NCBI RefSeq assembly: GCF_014640635.1
Contig: NZ_BMHI01000007.1
Location: forward strand, 124,001-188,000
Reading direction: 5' to 3'
Source of the DNA: Flexivirga endophytica
GTDB taxonomy: Bacteria > Actinomycetota > Actinomycetes > Actinomycetales > Dermatophilaceae
Length of the DNA: 64,000 bases
Made by a program: the position numbers and the translations under genes. Below, piece by piece: positions 1 to 8,622 of the stretch. Under the pieces are notes generated by a model, which saw nothing but the letters and a program-made list of their open reading frames with translations, made no database searches and was not told where the DNA came from. Within the stretch, counting starts at the first letter, position 1. Each line of letters begins with the position of its first letter.

Positions 1-261
1 TGGCACGCCGCCGGTGCGTCGTTCGTGGCCTTCACCGTGGGTGCGCTGATCCCGTTGATCGCCATACTCCTGCCGGCTCCGGGCCTTCGGGTGCCGATCT
101 GCTTCGTGGCCGTGGCGGTCGCCCTCGTGGTCACCGGTGCCGTGAGCGCGCGGCTGGGCGAGGCACCGACGCGACCGGCAGTGCTGCGCAACGTCCTCGG
201 CGGCATGCTCGCCATGGCCATCACGTATGGCGTGGGCACGCTCGTCGGCACGGCGGTCTGA
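1..261 (+). CDS. VIT1/CCC1-family metal transporter, C-terminal part
   Basis: The reading frame is open from the first base of the window and ends at 261, so only the last 86 residues are present. They form about three hydrophobic segments: one around GALIPLIAILL, a second after the PICF motif, and a third just before the C-terminus. The pattern of a GALIPL helix, a short polar linker with ARLG, and a final glycine-rich helix is that of VIT-type iron/manganese transporters, which move Fe2+ or Mn2+ across the membrane. The N-terminal half with the metal-binding helices lies outside the window, so substrate cannot be judged. The gene is convergent with the Lrp regulator that follows. Confidence 0.7.
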   Translation, partial: WHAAGASFVAFTVGALIPLIAILLPAPGLRVPICFVAVAVALVVTGAVSARLGEAPTRPAVLRNVLGGMLAMAITYGVGTLVGTAV

Positions 262-284
262 CCGGCCACCGGAGGGACCCTCGG

Positions 285-1298
285 CTAACTACCGCCACGA
301 TCCCGCTCGACCACTGCGCCGGCGCGCTTGAGGATGCGGCTGACCAGTGCCACCTGCACCTGCGCCACTCCCTCCAGACGGCCGACCTCCTCGGACACGA
401 AACGGTAGATGCTCTCGGTGTCCGGCGCGGCGACATTGGCGGTGATGCTGGTGGGGCCGCTGGTGGCCCCACAGAAGCGAACCGCCGGATGCGCACCGAC
501 GGCCTCGCCCACTGCGTGCAAGTGGGAGGGCGCAACCGTGAGGTGGAGCTGGGCGCTGAGTGCGAGACCGAACTGCCGTTCGTCGATGTCGACGTCGAAA
601 TAGAGCGCGCCCGCCTCACGCAGCTCAGTGACGCGACGACGCACCTGCGCCTCCGTCATGCCGTCACTCGCCGACCGCAGATCGGCGTACGTCGCCCTCC
701 CATCCACCATCAACGCCTGCACGAGCGGCTCGTCGGATGCGGTCAGCTCCACACTTCGGCCTGACGGGGCGGGAGTCCCACCGACGAGCCGCTGCTCCTC
801 CTCCGCGCTCAGGAAGTCCGGGCCGAGGCGCCAGTCCTTGGTGGTGGAACCGCGGTAGACGTGCAGCACGCTGGACGCCTCGATGCCGGTGATCTGCGCG
901 GTGCGCGGCAGCTGGCGCAGCAGCAACTGGTCCTGTTCGTCGATACTTCGTGGCCGCAGCACACAGTCCACCTGGGTGCCACCGCTCATCACTGCCACCC
1001 ACTGGACGTCGCGCCGGCCCGCAACGGCCCGACCGATGTTGAGCGCAGAATCCGGGCGGCAGGACAGGTGCAGCATCCAGTTCTGCCTCCCGAACGGCTC
1101 CGCGTCGACGAAGCCGATGACCCGCGCCGCTCCGGAGGACAGCAGCCTGCGGTAGCGGCGGGCGACCGTCTGTTCCGAAACCGCGAGCACCGATCCGATG
1201 ACGGCGAACGAAGCACGTGGCGCGACCTGGAGGCAATGGACGATTTTGACGTCGAGAGCGTCACGAGTGGCGTTTTCGTATGGAAGACGCATTGTCAT
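285..1298 (-). CDS. Lrp/AsnC-family transcriptional regulator, double-domain
   Basis: This 337-residue protein is about twice the usual Lrp length and contains two tandem Lrp units. The first winged helix-turn-helix lies at about residues 17-60 (LDVKIVHCLQVAPRASF) and the second at about 188-238. Each is followed by a RAM-type ligand-binding region. Fused double AsnC proteins are common in actinobacteria and usually control a neighbouring transporter or amino-acid gene. The gene diverges from the MFS exporter at 1438 across a gap of about 140 bases, so that exporter is the natural target. Two ATG codons lie six bases apart at the start (MTM), and either could be used. Confidence 0.85.
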   Translation of the reverse strand: MTMRLPYENATRDALDVKIVHCLQVAPRASFAVIGSVLAVSEQTVARRYRRLLSSGAARVIGFVDAEPFGRQNWMLHLSCRPDSALNIGRAVAGRRDVQWVAVMSGGTQVDCVLRPRSIDEQDQLLLRQLPRTAQITGIEASSVLHVYRGSTTKDWRLGPDFLSAEEEQRLVGGTPAPSGRSVELTASDEPLVQALMVDGRATYADLRSASDGMTEAQVRRRVTELREAGALYFDVDIDERQFGLALSAQLHLTVAPSHLHAVGEAVGAHPAVRFCGATSGPTSITANVAAPDTESIYRFVSEEVGRLEGVAQVQVALVSRILKRAGAVVERDRGGS

Positions 1299-1437
1299 AG
1301 TGGAAATCTACGCCAACACGCTCCTGGCTAACGCTTTCCTGCCGCCGACGATCAGAATTTTTGTCATCGGCCCGTGTCGATCTCCGGGCCGCTCGACCGT
1401 CATCTCGATGAACCACTCACTGAAGGAGCGACCGCTC

Positions 1438-2979
1438 ATGCGCAAATGGTTACCGCTGCTCACGATCTGCGTCGGCACGCTGATGTTGCTGGTCGACGTC
1501 ACGATCGTCAACGTCGCACTGCCCGACATGGCCGTCAATCTGCACACGAGCTTCAGCTCGCTGCAGTGGGTCGTCGACATCTACGCCCTCGTCCTCGCCG
1601 CGTTCCTGCTGGGCATCGGCTCCCTCGCCGACCGGTTGGGTCACCGCTCGACGTATGCCGTGGGCCTGGCGCTCTTCGCAATCGCTTCCGCCGTTTGCGG
1701 ATTCGCGGGCAACGACACCGTCTTGGTCGCCGCTCGTGGCGTGCAGGGCCTCGGCGGGGCGGCGATGTTCGCGACCACCTTCGCCCTGCTGAACAGCAGC
1801 TACGCCGGCAAGGACCGGGGCACGGCATACGGCATCTGGGGTGCGGTGTCCGGCGCGGCCGCGGGGATCGGACCGATCGCTGGTGGACTGCTGACCGAGC
1901 ACCTCTCCTGGCGGTGGATCTTCTTCGTCAACCTGCCGTTCGCGATCGCCGCGATCGTGCTCTGCTTCGTCGTGCTGGGGGCCGACAAGCGGCATCCGGC
2001 CCCGCTGGACCCGGCCGGCATCGTCACGTTCACCGCTTTCGCCGCTGCGCTCACCTACGGTCTGATCCGCGCGAACGAGGACGGCTGGGGCGATGCCGGG
2101 GTGCTGATCGCGTTCGCCGGCTCGGCATTGATGTTGGTCGCCTTCCTGTTCCTGGAGACGCGGAACGAGCACCCGATGCTCGACCTGAGGTTGCTGCGCA
2201 ACCGAGTCTTCGCTGGGTCGCTGCTCGCCGGATTCGTCCTGTCCGCAGCGGCGTTCGCCTACTTGACCTACGCCTCCATCTGGATGCAGTCGGTCCGTGA
2301 CATGTCGCCGGTCGAGGCCGGACTCGCCACCCTGCCCCTGGCCGTGGCGGCGTTCGTGACGAGCGCGACGCTCGGACGAGCGATGCATGGTGCCCGCAGC
2401 TGGATCGGCATCGGCCTCGGCATCGCCCTGACCGGTGTCGGTGGCTTGCTGGTCGCGCTGCAGCTCAGCAGTGCCGACGCGGACTGGACGGCCCTGATCG
2501 CCGGACTGACCGTCAGTGGAATCGGTGTCGGCCTGGCAGCGCCGACCCTGAGCTCCACCGCGATGTCCGTCGTTCCTGTCCGGCGCGGTGGTATGGCGGC
2601 GGGCGCCGTCAACACGGCTCGACAGCTCGGCTTCGCGCTCGGGATCGCAGCGCTGGGAACGCTTTACGCGGCGCGCATCTCGTCGGTGCTGGCCGCACAC
2701 ACCGTCCCGAATGCGTCGGCCGCGAGTGATGCCGTCGCCGGCGGACAGTCCCGCCTCCTGCTCGCCCAGGTCCCGGCCAGCGCCCGCGCGACGACCGAGC
2801 ATCTCATCCAGCTGTCATCGGTCGAGGGCCTGCGCCTCACCGCACTGGTCGCTGGTGTCCTCGGTGTCGTCGGCGGTCTGGTGGCGGGAGCGCTCATCCG
2901 GCCGGCCCGGCACGAGGCGGCCCCGGACGTGCCGGATGCGACTCCCCCCGTGGAGCGCGAGGTCGTCGGCATACATTGA
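1438..2979 (+). CDS. DHA2-family (EmrB/QacA-type) MFS drug exporter
   Basis: The 513-residue membrane protein has 14 predicted hydrophobic segments, the layout of the DHA2 proton-driven multidrug exporters. Motif A is visible after the second helix (GSLADRLGHR), and motif C appears as GPIAGG in the fifth. An acidic residue in helix 1 (LLVDVTIVNVALPDM) is also characteristic. I chose the ATG at 1438 because GGAG lies nine bases upstream; longer in-frame starts reach back into the divergent promoter region. The gene ends four bases before the peroxidase start, so the two are probably cotranscribed. The divergent double-Lrp gene is the likely regulator. The exported compound is unknown. Confidence 0.88.
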   Translation: MRKWLPLLTICVGTLMLLVDVTIVNVALPDMAVNLHTSFSSLQWVVDIYALVLAAFLLGIGSLADRLGHRSTYAVGLALFAIASAVCGFAGNDTVLVAARGVQGLGGAAMFATTFALLNSSYAGKDRGTAYGIWGAVSGAAAGIGPIAGGLLTEHLSWRWIFFVNLPFAIAAIVLCFVVLGADKRHPAPLDPAGIVTFTAFAAALTYGLIRANEDGWGDAGVLIAFAGSALMLVAFLFLETRNEHPMLDLRLLRNRVFAGSLLAGFVLSAAAFAYLTYASIWMQSVRDMSPVEAGLATLPLAVAAFVTSATLGRAMHGARSWIGIGLGIALTGVGGLLVALQLSSADADWTALIAGLTVSGIGVGLAAPTLSSTAMSVVPVRRGGMAAGAVNTARQLGFALGIAALGTLYAARISSVLAAHTVPNASAASDAVAGGQSRLLLAQVPASARATTEHLIQLSSVEGLRLTALVAGVLGVVGGLVAGALIRPARHEAAPDVPDATPPVEREVVGIH

Positions 2980-2983
2980 CACC

Positions 2984-3472
2984 ATGACGATTCTCGACGC
3001 GACCATCGCCCGACTCGACGGCACCGAAGGCACTCTCGCCGACATCACCCAGGGTCGGCCCGCCCTGCTGGTCAACGTGGCCAGCAAGTGCGGGCTGACC
3101 CCGCAGTACACGGCCCTGGAAGCGCTTCAGAAGGACTACGAGGCAAAGGGATTCACCGTCATCGGCCTCCCGTGCAACCAGTTCGCCGGGCAGGAGCCAG
3201 GCACCGCTGAGGAGATCCAGGAGTTCTGCAGCGCGACCTACGGCGTGACCTTCCCGATGACCGAGAAGATCGAAGTCAACGGCGACGGCCGGCACCCGAT
3301 CTACCAGGAACTCACCCGGGCCGCCGACCAGGAGGGCAAGGACGGCGACATCCAGTGGAACTTCGAGAAATTCGTGGTCGGCGCCGACGGCACCATCGTG
3401 CAGCGCTTCAGCCCGCAGGTCACGCCGGACGACCCGCAGGTCATCGCGGCGGTCGAGTCCACCCTGAGCTGA
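2984..3472 (+). CDS. Glutathione peroxidase family protein
   Basis: This 162-residue protein reduces hydrogen peroxide and organic hydroperoxides. Bacterial members mostly take electrons from thioredoxin rather than glutathione. The catalytic residues are visible: peroxidatic Cys36 in ASKCGLTPQY, the glutamine in the CNQFAGQEPGT loop, and the tryptophan and asparagine in IQWNFEKF. A cysteine takes the place of the selenocysteine found in animal enzymes. The length fits the family. The start ATG lies four bases after the MFS stop, and a hairpin terminator follows at 3510, closing a two-gene unit. Confidence 0.92.
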   Translation: MTILDATIARLDGTEGTLADITQGRPALLVNVASKCGLTPQYTALEALQKDYEAKGFTVIGLPCNQFAGQEPGTAEEIQEFCSATYGVTFPMTEKIEVNGDGRHPIYQELTRAADQEGKDGDIQWNFEKFVVGADGTIVQRFSPQVTPDDPQVIAAVESTLS

Positions 3473-3509
3473 TGCCGGAGGTCTCGCTGCGACCACTGGG
3501 CGAAACCGA

Positions 3510-3536
3510 CTGCCGAGGTTCACTCGGCAGTTCTTC
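3510..3536 (+). terminator. Rho-independent terminator after the peroxidase gene
   Basis: A perfect 8-bp inverted repeat (CTGCCGAG and CTCGGCAG) is separated by a 5-base loop and followed by TTCTTCT. It lies 38 bases past the peroxidase stop and before the SigK-type promoter of the next gene, so it insulates the two units. Confidence 0.65.
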
Positions 3537-3609
3537 TCGACGACCGACGCGCACCCGGACGGCTCACCGGTGACATTCCGGTTCTACCTGCGCGATATCT
3601 GACACGCAC

Positions 3610-3637
3610 CCATCCGGTATGGCGCTCGTGGCGAACC
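3610..3637 (+). promoter_or_regulatory. SigK-type promoter of the molybdenum oxidoreductase
   Basis: CCATCC and CGAACC are separated by 16 bases. The same pair recurs with the same spacing before the fasciclin gene (5220) and the FAD oxidoreductase operon (7300). It resembles the promoter described for mycobacterial SigK. The -10 element ends only six bases before the ATG at 3644, so the transcript is probably leaderless. Confidence 0.6.
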
Positions 3638-3643
3638 ACCTGC

Positions 3644-5200
3644 ATGAAAGATGCGCTTCTCTCCCGGGTCCGTGCTGCGACCGCCGGCTTGTTGTCGGTC
3701 GGAGCCGGACTGGCCGTCGGCCAGGTGGTCGCCGCGCTGCGCGATCCCGCCACATCGCCGGTGCTCGCCGTCGGGTCGGCGGTCATCGACCGCACGCCGA
3801 CTCCGTTGAAGGACTGGGCGATTCGACAGTTCGGGACCAACGACAAGCTGGTGCTGCTGTCGTCGGTCACGGTGGCCGTCCTGGTCGTCGCGATCGTCTC
3901 CGGCCTTGCGGCGCGTCACCGGGTCGGCGTCGGGGGCGCCATACAGGTCGCGATGTTGGCCGTCGCCGGCTGGGCGGTGCTCGACCGGCCCTTCGCCCGC
4001 TACCCGGACCTGATCCCGACGGTTGCCGCGGGGATCACATCCCTGCTGGTGCTGCTCGCCCTGCTCTGGCTGGACCACCAACCGACCGTGCGGCGGCTGG
4101 TCCGTCGCGGGCCGGTTGCCCTCGGCGCCTCGGGGGCCAGCCGACGTGATTTCGTTGTCGCCTCCGGTGTGACGGCCACTGCGGCGGTGGTGGGTTTCGG
4201 CGGAGCACGGCGCCTCACCAACTCACGGTCGGGCGTCGACGTGCAGATCCCGACAGCCGCCGAGCCGGCAGCGCCGCTCCCCCGCGGGCTCGATCGCTCC
4301 GTGCAAGGAGTGACGCCACTACGTACCCCGAACGCGAAGTTCTACCGGGTCGACACCGAGCTGACGGTGCCGACGCTCGATGCGTCCCGCTGGTCGCTCC
4401 AGATCGACGGTGATGTCGAAAACCCTTATGAGATCGACTATTCGGAACTGCTACGCCAGCCACTGGTCGAGCGGAACATCACCATCACGTGCGTGAGCAA
4501 CGAGGTGGGCGGCGGGTATGCCGGTGGCGCGACCTGGCGCGGCGTGCTGACCAAGGACCTGTTGTCACGGGCTCGCGTCGTGGAGCCCGATCGGCCCGAC
4601 CTCCAGGTCCTCAGCACCTCGTTCAACGGGTTCACCATCAGCACGCCATTGGGCGCGCTCACCGACGACCGCGGTGCGATGCTCGCCATCGCGATGAACG
4701 ACGCACCATTGCCACGCACCCACGGCTTCCCGGCACGCCTGATCACCCCGGGTCTCTACGGAATGCTCGGCTGCACCAAGTGGGTGACTCGGTTGACGGT
4801 CACGACATACGCCGACAAGAAGGCGTACTGGACCGAGCGCGGCTGGACCACGAAGGGCGAGATCAAACCGACCGCCCGCATCGACGTCCCACGGTCGTTC
4901 GCCTCCGTGCAGTCCGGCCGCGTCCTGATCGGCGGCACGGCCTGGGCCCAGCGCCGCGGCGTGGTACGGGTGCAGGTCAGCATCGACGACGGCCGATGGC
5001 ACGACGCGACGATGGGACCCGACGTCAACGTCGACTACTGGCGGCAGTGGTTCTACGCGTGGAACAGCACGGACAAGGGCACCCACAACGTCCGGGCCCG
5101 TGTCATCTACGGCGACCACGAGGTGCAGACGGCCAAGCGGGCCGGCGTCTTCCCCAGCGGCTCCAGTGGCATCGAGGAACGCAGCTTCGTCGTCCGCTGA
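3644..5200 (+). CDS. Membrane-anchored sulfite-oxidase-fold molybdopterin oxidoreductase
   Basis: The 518-residue protein has an N-terminal membrane part with about four hydrophobic segments (roughly residues 11-31, 70-90, 97-113 and 122-143). An internal twin-arginine-like motif SRRDF (166-170) with a short hydrophobic stretch follows, then a sulfite-oxidase-type molybdopterin domain from about residue 230. Cys283 in ITCVSNEVGG matches the cysteine that ligands molybdenum in this fold, and a C-terminal immunoglobulin-like Mo-co dimerisation region follows (GGTAWAQRRG onward). The catalytic domain is therefore expected outside the membrane. The substrate is unknown; MsrP-like repair or sulfite oxidation are possibilities. 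The SigK-type promoter directly upstream places it in the envelope-stress regulon. Confidence 0.82.
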   Translation: MKDALLSRVRAATAGLLSVGAGLAVGQVVAALRDPATSPVLAVGSAVIDRTPTPLKDWAIRQFGTNDKLVLLSSVTVAVLVVAIVSGLAARHRVGVGGAIQVAMLAVAGWAVLDRPFARYPDLIPTVAAGITSLLVLLALLWLDHQPTVRRLVRRGPVALGASGASRRDFVVASGVTATAAVVGFGGARRLTNSRSGVDVQIPTAAEPAAPLPRGLDRSVQGVTPLRTPNAKFYRVDTELTVPTLDASRWSLQIDGDVENPYEIDYSELLRQPLVERNITITCVSNEVGGGYAGGATWRGVLTKDLLSRARVVEPDRPDLQVLSTSFNGFTISTPLGALTDDRGAMLAIAMNDAPLPRTHGFPARLITPGLYGMLGCTKWVTRLTVTTYADKKAYWTERGWTTKGEIKPTARIDVPRSFASVQSGRVLIGGTAWAQRRGVVRVQVSIDDGRWHDATMGPDVNVDYWRQWFYAWNSTDKGTHNVRARVIYGDHEVQTAKRAGVFPSGSSGIEERSFVVR

Positions 5201-5219
5201 AAGTCGCAACGCGGACGAC

Positions 5220-5247
5220 CCATCCGATCTGCTGCCGGCACCGAATC
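5220..5247 (+). promoter_or_regulatory. SigK-type promoter of the fasciclin gene
   Basis: CCATCC, 16 bases, then CGAATC. This matches the elements at 3610 and 7300 in sequence and spacing. It would give a leader of about 40 bases carrying an AGGAG ribosome-binding site at 5279-5283. Confidence 0.6.
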
Positions 5248-5292
5248 ACCAGTGTTCTCAACCACAAACACCGCTCACAGGAGCTGACTCCC

Positions 5293-5958
5293 ATGAAGAC
5301 TCGTATCACCCTTTCGCTGGCCACCACGGCACTGCTGGCCGCCTCCTTGACCGCCTGCGGCTCGTCCGGCTCCAGTGGCTCCGGCGACAGCGGCGCTGCG
5401 AAGAGCCCGATGGCGAGCTCGTCCGCGATGAAGTCGTCGATGGCATCGAGCGACAGTGGCTCGAGCATGGGCGGCGCAGCCGACGCGGCGAAGCCCTTCG
5501 GCCCGGCGTGCTCGACCGTTCCCAAGAGCGGAAAGGGCTCGTTCAACGGTATGGCGCAGGACCCCGTCGCCACGGCCGCCTCCAACAACCCGGCCCTGTC
5601 CACGCTGGTGACGGCTGTCAAGAAGGCGGGCCTGGTCGACACACTGAACAGCGCGCCCGCACTCACTGTCTTCGCGCCCGCCAACTCGGCGTTCGCGAAG
5701 CTGCCGAAGTCCCAACTGAATGCGGTGCTGGCGGACAAGAAGCAGCTGACGACCCTGCTGACCGGACACGTCGTCAAGGGTCGGCTGAGCCCCAAGCAGC
5801 TGGCCGGCGACCACAAGTCGCTCGCCGGCACAACCATCAAGGTCGCCGGCTCCGGGGAGAAGTTCACGGTCGACGGCAACTCCAACGTCGTATGCGGCAA
5901 TGTGCAGACCGCGAACGCCACCGTGTACATCGTCGACACCGTCCTGATGGGCAAGTAA
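5293..5958 (+). CDS. Fasciclin-domain lipoprotein (MPT83/MPT70-like)
   Basis: The 221-residue protein begins with a lipoprotein signal peptide ending in the lipobox LTAC, with Cys22 as the lipid anchor. A low-complexity Ser/Gly/Met/Ala linker runs to about residue 70, and a single fasciclin (FAS1) domain follows, with the typical LTVFAPANSAF and GHVVKG motifs. FAS1 lipoproteins sit on the outer face of the membrane; mycobacterial MPT83 and MPT70 are the best-known relatives and are strongly SigK-dependent. The same dependence is expected here from the promoter at 5220 and the adjacent sigK-rskA pair. The ATG is nine bases after AGGAG. The binding partner is unknown. Confidence 0.9.
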   Translation: MKTRITLSLATTALLAASLTACGSSGSSGSGDSGAAKSPMASSSAMKSSMASSDSGSSMGGAADAAKPFGPACSTVPKSGKGSFNGMAQDPVATAASNNPALSTLVTAVKKAGLVDTLNSAPALTVFAPANSAFAKLPKSQLNAVLADKKQLTTLLTGHVVKGRLSPKQLAGDHKSLAGTTIKVAGSGEKFTVDGNSNVVCGNVQTANATVYIVDTVLMGK

Positions 5959-5982
5959 CCGCGTTCGTGCGGAGTCACGGCC

Positions 5983-6588
5983 ATGTCGATGCTTGTCGCG
6001 GACCGTCCCCAGGTAACAATGGGCGACGTGGCCGTCCGCGACATACCCGCGCTGGCCGACCTGCTGCGGCAGGTCGGCCAGGGCGACGACGCTGCCTTCG
6101 CCCAGCTGTATGACGCAACTGCGGCGCGGGTGCACGGTCTCATCTGCCGGATCCTGGTCGACCGGAGCATCAGCGAGGAGGTCACCCAGGAAGTGTTCCT
6201 CGAGGTCTGGCGGACCAGCCCACGGTTCGACTCCCAGCGGGGGTCCGCACTGTCGTGGCTGTTCACCATCGCGCACCGCAGAGCGGTGGACCGGGTGCGG
6301 TCCAGTGAGGCCGCACGCCACCGCGACACGGCCTACGTCGCCACGCAGGGAGAGCCGGCATACGACTCGACGGCGGAGCAGGTCGACGGGACGCTGCGTG
6401 CCGAGACCGTTCGGACTGCGATCGGGAGTCTTTCGCCGCTACAACGCGAAGCCGTCGAACTCGCCTATTTCGAAGGCATTTCGCATGTCGAGGTCGCAGA
6501 CCGGCTCGGCATACCGCTCGGCACCGCCAAGTCGCGGATCCGCGACGGGCTCCTCAAGCTTCGTTCGACATTGGGAGGTGAATCATGA
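5983..6588 (+). CDS. sigK: ECF RNA polymerase sigma factor SigK
   Basis: This 201-residue ECF sigma factor has region 2 at about residues 25-95 (with the VTQEVFLEVW core motif) and region 4 at about 140-195 (LSPLQREAVELAYFEGISH, then a helix-turn-helix through RIRDGLLKLR). Its stop overlaps the start of the anti-sigma gene by four bases (ATGA), the translational coupling usual for such pairs. Gene order around it matches the mycobacterial sigK locus: fasciclin protein, anti-sigma factor, FAD oxidoreductase, DUF1365, UfaA1-type methyltransferase and DUF1295. It should direct transcription from the three CCATCC-N16-CGAAYC promoters nearby. Confidence 0.9.
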   Translation: MSMLVADRPQVTMGDVAVRDIPALADLLRQVGQGDDAAFAQLYDATAARVHGLICRILVDRSISEEVTQEVFLEVWRTSPRFDSQRGSALSWLFTIAHRRAVDRVRSSEAARHRDTAYVATQGEPAYDSTAEQVDGTLRAETVRTAIGSLSPLQREAVELAYFEGISHVEVADRLGIPLGTAKSRIRDGLLKLRSTLGGES

Positions 6589-7298
6589 GCGACGAGCACA
6601 TCGACCCGATCGACTACACAATGGACGCGCTGAACGACGTGAGCCGTCGACGCGCCGATCAGCACCTCGCCGGCTGCGAGCAGTGCCAGGCCGAGGTGGC
6701 CGAATGGCGGGAGGTCACCGCGGGACTGGGGTCCTCGGTCGAACCGGTCGATCCACCTCCCGCGTTGCGCCAGGCGGTGCTCGCCGAGGCTGCACGCTCT
6801 GCACAGGAGCGCGCGCCGGCGAGCACCTCCGCGCACCGCACCCCATCGGCTTCCGGGCGCACCCGCCACCCCGGCCGGTGGTTGTCAGCAGCCGCCGCCG
6901 CCGTCGTCCTGATCGGCGGTGGCATCACGGTCGCGACCAAACCCTGGCAGCACGAGCCGACACCGGTCTCGTCGGTCGAGCGGGTCGAACACGCGCCCGA
7001 CGCACAGCACGCGACGGCGCCCGCTCGCGACGGATCGCTGGTGATGGTCACGTCCGAGAAGCAGGGCAAGGCGGTCGCCACGCTGCGCGGTGTGCCGAAC
7101 GCGGCTGCGGGCAAGGTCTACCAGGCGTGGATCATCACCGGCTCCGGTCCGGTGAGCGCAGGTTTCCTGGCCCCCGGCAAAGCGACTCTGCTCCAGGGCA
7201 GCATCACCGGCGCCAAGGCAGCGGCCGTCACGGTCGAACCCTCCGGAGGGTCGAAACAACCGACCAGCAAGCCGATCGCCCAGGTCTCGATGACCTGA
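6585..7298 (+). CDS. rskA: Anti-sigma-K factor RskA
   Basis: The 237-residue protein has a cytoplasmic N-terminal anti-sigma domain with an HxxxCxxC motif (His27, Cys31, Cys34), one transmembrane helix at about residues 100-117, and an external C-terminal RskA domain (VMVTSEKQGKAVATLRGVP onward). It should bind SigK and hold it inactive until regulated intramembrane proteolysis releases it. RskA proteins often have a degenerate zinc motif; here it is intact, so redox or metal sensing by the cytoplasmic domain is possible. It overlaps sigK by four bases, and a SigK-type promoter begins two bases after its stop. Confidence 0.88.
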   Translation: MSDEHIDPIDYTMDALNDVSRRRADQHLAGCEQCQAEVAEWREVTAGLGSSVEPVDPPPALRQAVLAEAARSAQERAPASTSAHRTPSASGRTRHPGRWLSAAAAAVVLIGGGITVATKPWQHEPTPVSSVERVEHAPDAQHATAPARDGSLVMVTSEKQGKAVATLRGVPNAAAGKVYQAWIITGSGPVSAGFLAPGKATLLQGSITGAKAAAVTVEPSGGSKQPTSKPIAQVSMT

Positions 7299-7299
7299 C

Positions 7300-7327
7300 C
7301 CATCCGGCCACGTCGCGGCTCCGAACC
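7300..7327 (+). promoter_or_regulatory. SigK-type promoter of the FAD oxidoreductase/CFA operon
   Basis: CCATCC, 16 bases, then CGAACC, starting immediately after the rskA stop. It would drive the five-gene lipid operon separately from sigK-rskA. The leader is about 30 bases and includes an AAAGG ribosome-binding site at 7351-7355. Confidence 0.6.
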
Positions 7328-7362
7328 ACCACTGACAGACGTTCTCGTCGAAAGGTCATGTG

Positions 7363-8622
7363 GTGCCGGATCACTTCGCAGTCATCGGCAGTGGTGTCTC
7401 CGGGCTCGTTGCTGCCCACGTACTGGCGCGCTCGGCCCGGGTGACGGTGTTCGAGGCGGACAACCGTCCCGGTGGCCATGCACACACCCACGACATCACG
7501 CTGAACGGCGAGTCCGTCGCCGTGGACAGTGGCTTCCTGGTGCACAACGAGCGGACGTACCCGACGCTGTGCCGGCTCTTCGACGAGCTCGGCGTCCGCA
7601 CGCAACCGACCGACATGAGCATGTCGGTCTTCTCCGAGCGCACCGGCTGGCAGTACGCCGGTGGCCAGGGACTGCGTGGTGTGCTTGCCGATCCACGCAC
7701 TGCACGCCGACCGGCATTCCTTCGGATGCTGCTGGAGGTGCGCCGATTCCACCGTGCGGCAACGGATCTGCTCGCCTCGCCCGATGACTACTCGTTGGTC
7801 CCGATCGGTGACTGGCTGGCTGCGCAAGGGTTCAGCGACATCTTCCTGGAGCACTTCGCACGCCCGGTGATCGCTGCGGTGTGGTCGTGCGACCCGAAGG
7901 ACGCCTTGTCCTACCCCGCGCGCAGTCTGCTGACCTTCCTGCAACACCACGGGATGCTCACGGTCACCGGATCACCCACCTGGCGCACCGTGTCCGGTGG
8001 GTCCCGCACGTATGTCGATGCGGTCCTGGCGCATCCGCGGATCTCGCTCGCCTGCGACACCGCGGTGCGCGCGGTCGCGCCTCGCTCGGACGGGGTGGCG
8101 GTGCTGACCGACGAGAACGAGGCCGACTTCACCGGCGTCGTCGTCGCGACCCATCCGGCCACTGCGCTGGAGATCCTGAAGTCACCGACCACCGCACAGG
8201 TCGAGGTGCTCGGCGCAATGCACTACTCCCGCAATCCGGCGTTGTTGCACACGGATTCGTCAATCCTGCCGACCGCGCACGCGGCACGTGCATCCTGGAA
8301 CTACCGCTTGCCCGCGACCGCCCAAGAAGGCGTCCTGGTCTCCTACGACCTCACCCGCCTGATGCGGCTGCCTGCCCCGGCGGGCCGCCGCGTGCTGGTG
8401 ACCCTCGGCGGGGACGATCGTGTCGACCCGAGCACCGTGCTCGCCGAGATGCTCTACGAGCACCCGCTCTACACAACGGAGTTCGTGTCCGCTCAGACAC
8501 GCCTGCCGCAGTTGAACGACGAGCGCATCGCCTTCGCCGGGGCTTATCACGGGTGGGGGTTCCACGAGGACGGTGCACTGTCCGGGCTCCGGGCCGCCGA
8601 AGCGCTCGGAGGGCACTGGTGA
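7363..8622 (+). CDS. FAD-dependent amine-oxidase-like oxidoreductase (Rv0449c-like)
   Basis: The 419-residue protein opens with a Rossmann dinucleotide-binding motif (VIGSGVSGLVAAHVLA) followed by the FAD-contacting EADNRPGGHAH motif. This is the flavin amine-oxidase/desaturase family found beside sigK in mycobacteria. The conserved partnership with DUF1365, cyclopropane-synthase-like and DUF1295 proteins points to modification of membrane acyl chains. In other bacteria homologous sets make furan or cyclopropane fatty acids, but the exact reaction here is not shown by sequence. GTG codons at 7360 and 7363 are both possible; 7363 has the better spacing to AAAGG. It overlaps the next gene by four bases. 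Confidence 0.83.
   Translation: MPDHFAVIGSGVSGLVAAHVLARSARVTVFEADNRPGGHAHTHDITLNGESVAVDSGFLVHNERTYPTLCRLFDELGVRTQPTDMSMSVFSERTGWQYAGGQGLRGVLADPRTARRPAFLRMLLEVRRFHRAATDLLASPDDYSLVPIGDWLAAQGFSDIFLEHFARPVIAAVWSCDPKDALSYPARSLLTFLQHHGMLTVTGSPTWRTVSGGSRTYVDAVLAHPRISLACDTAVRAVAPRSDGVAVLTDENEADFTGVVVATHPATALEILKSPTTAQVEVLGAMHYSRNPALLHTDSSILPTAHAARASWNYRLPATAQEGVLVSYDLTRLMRLPAPAGRRVLVTLGGDDRVDPSTVLAEMLYEHPLYTTEFVSAQTRLPQLNDERIAFAGAYHGWGFHEDGALSGLRAAEALGGHW

Noticed and set aside
1450-2802. A 450-codon open frame opposite the MFS exporter
   Set aside because: Its composition (Glu/Arg/Gln/Asp-rich) is the mirror of a hydrophobic gene in GC-rich DNA, and the other strand has a clear 14-helix exporter with a good start.
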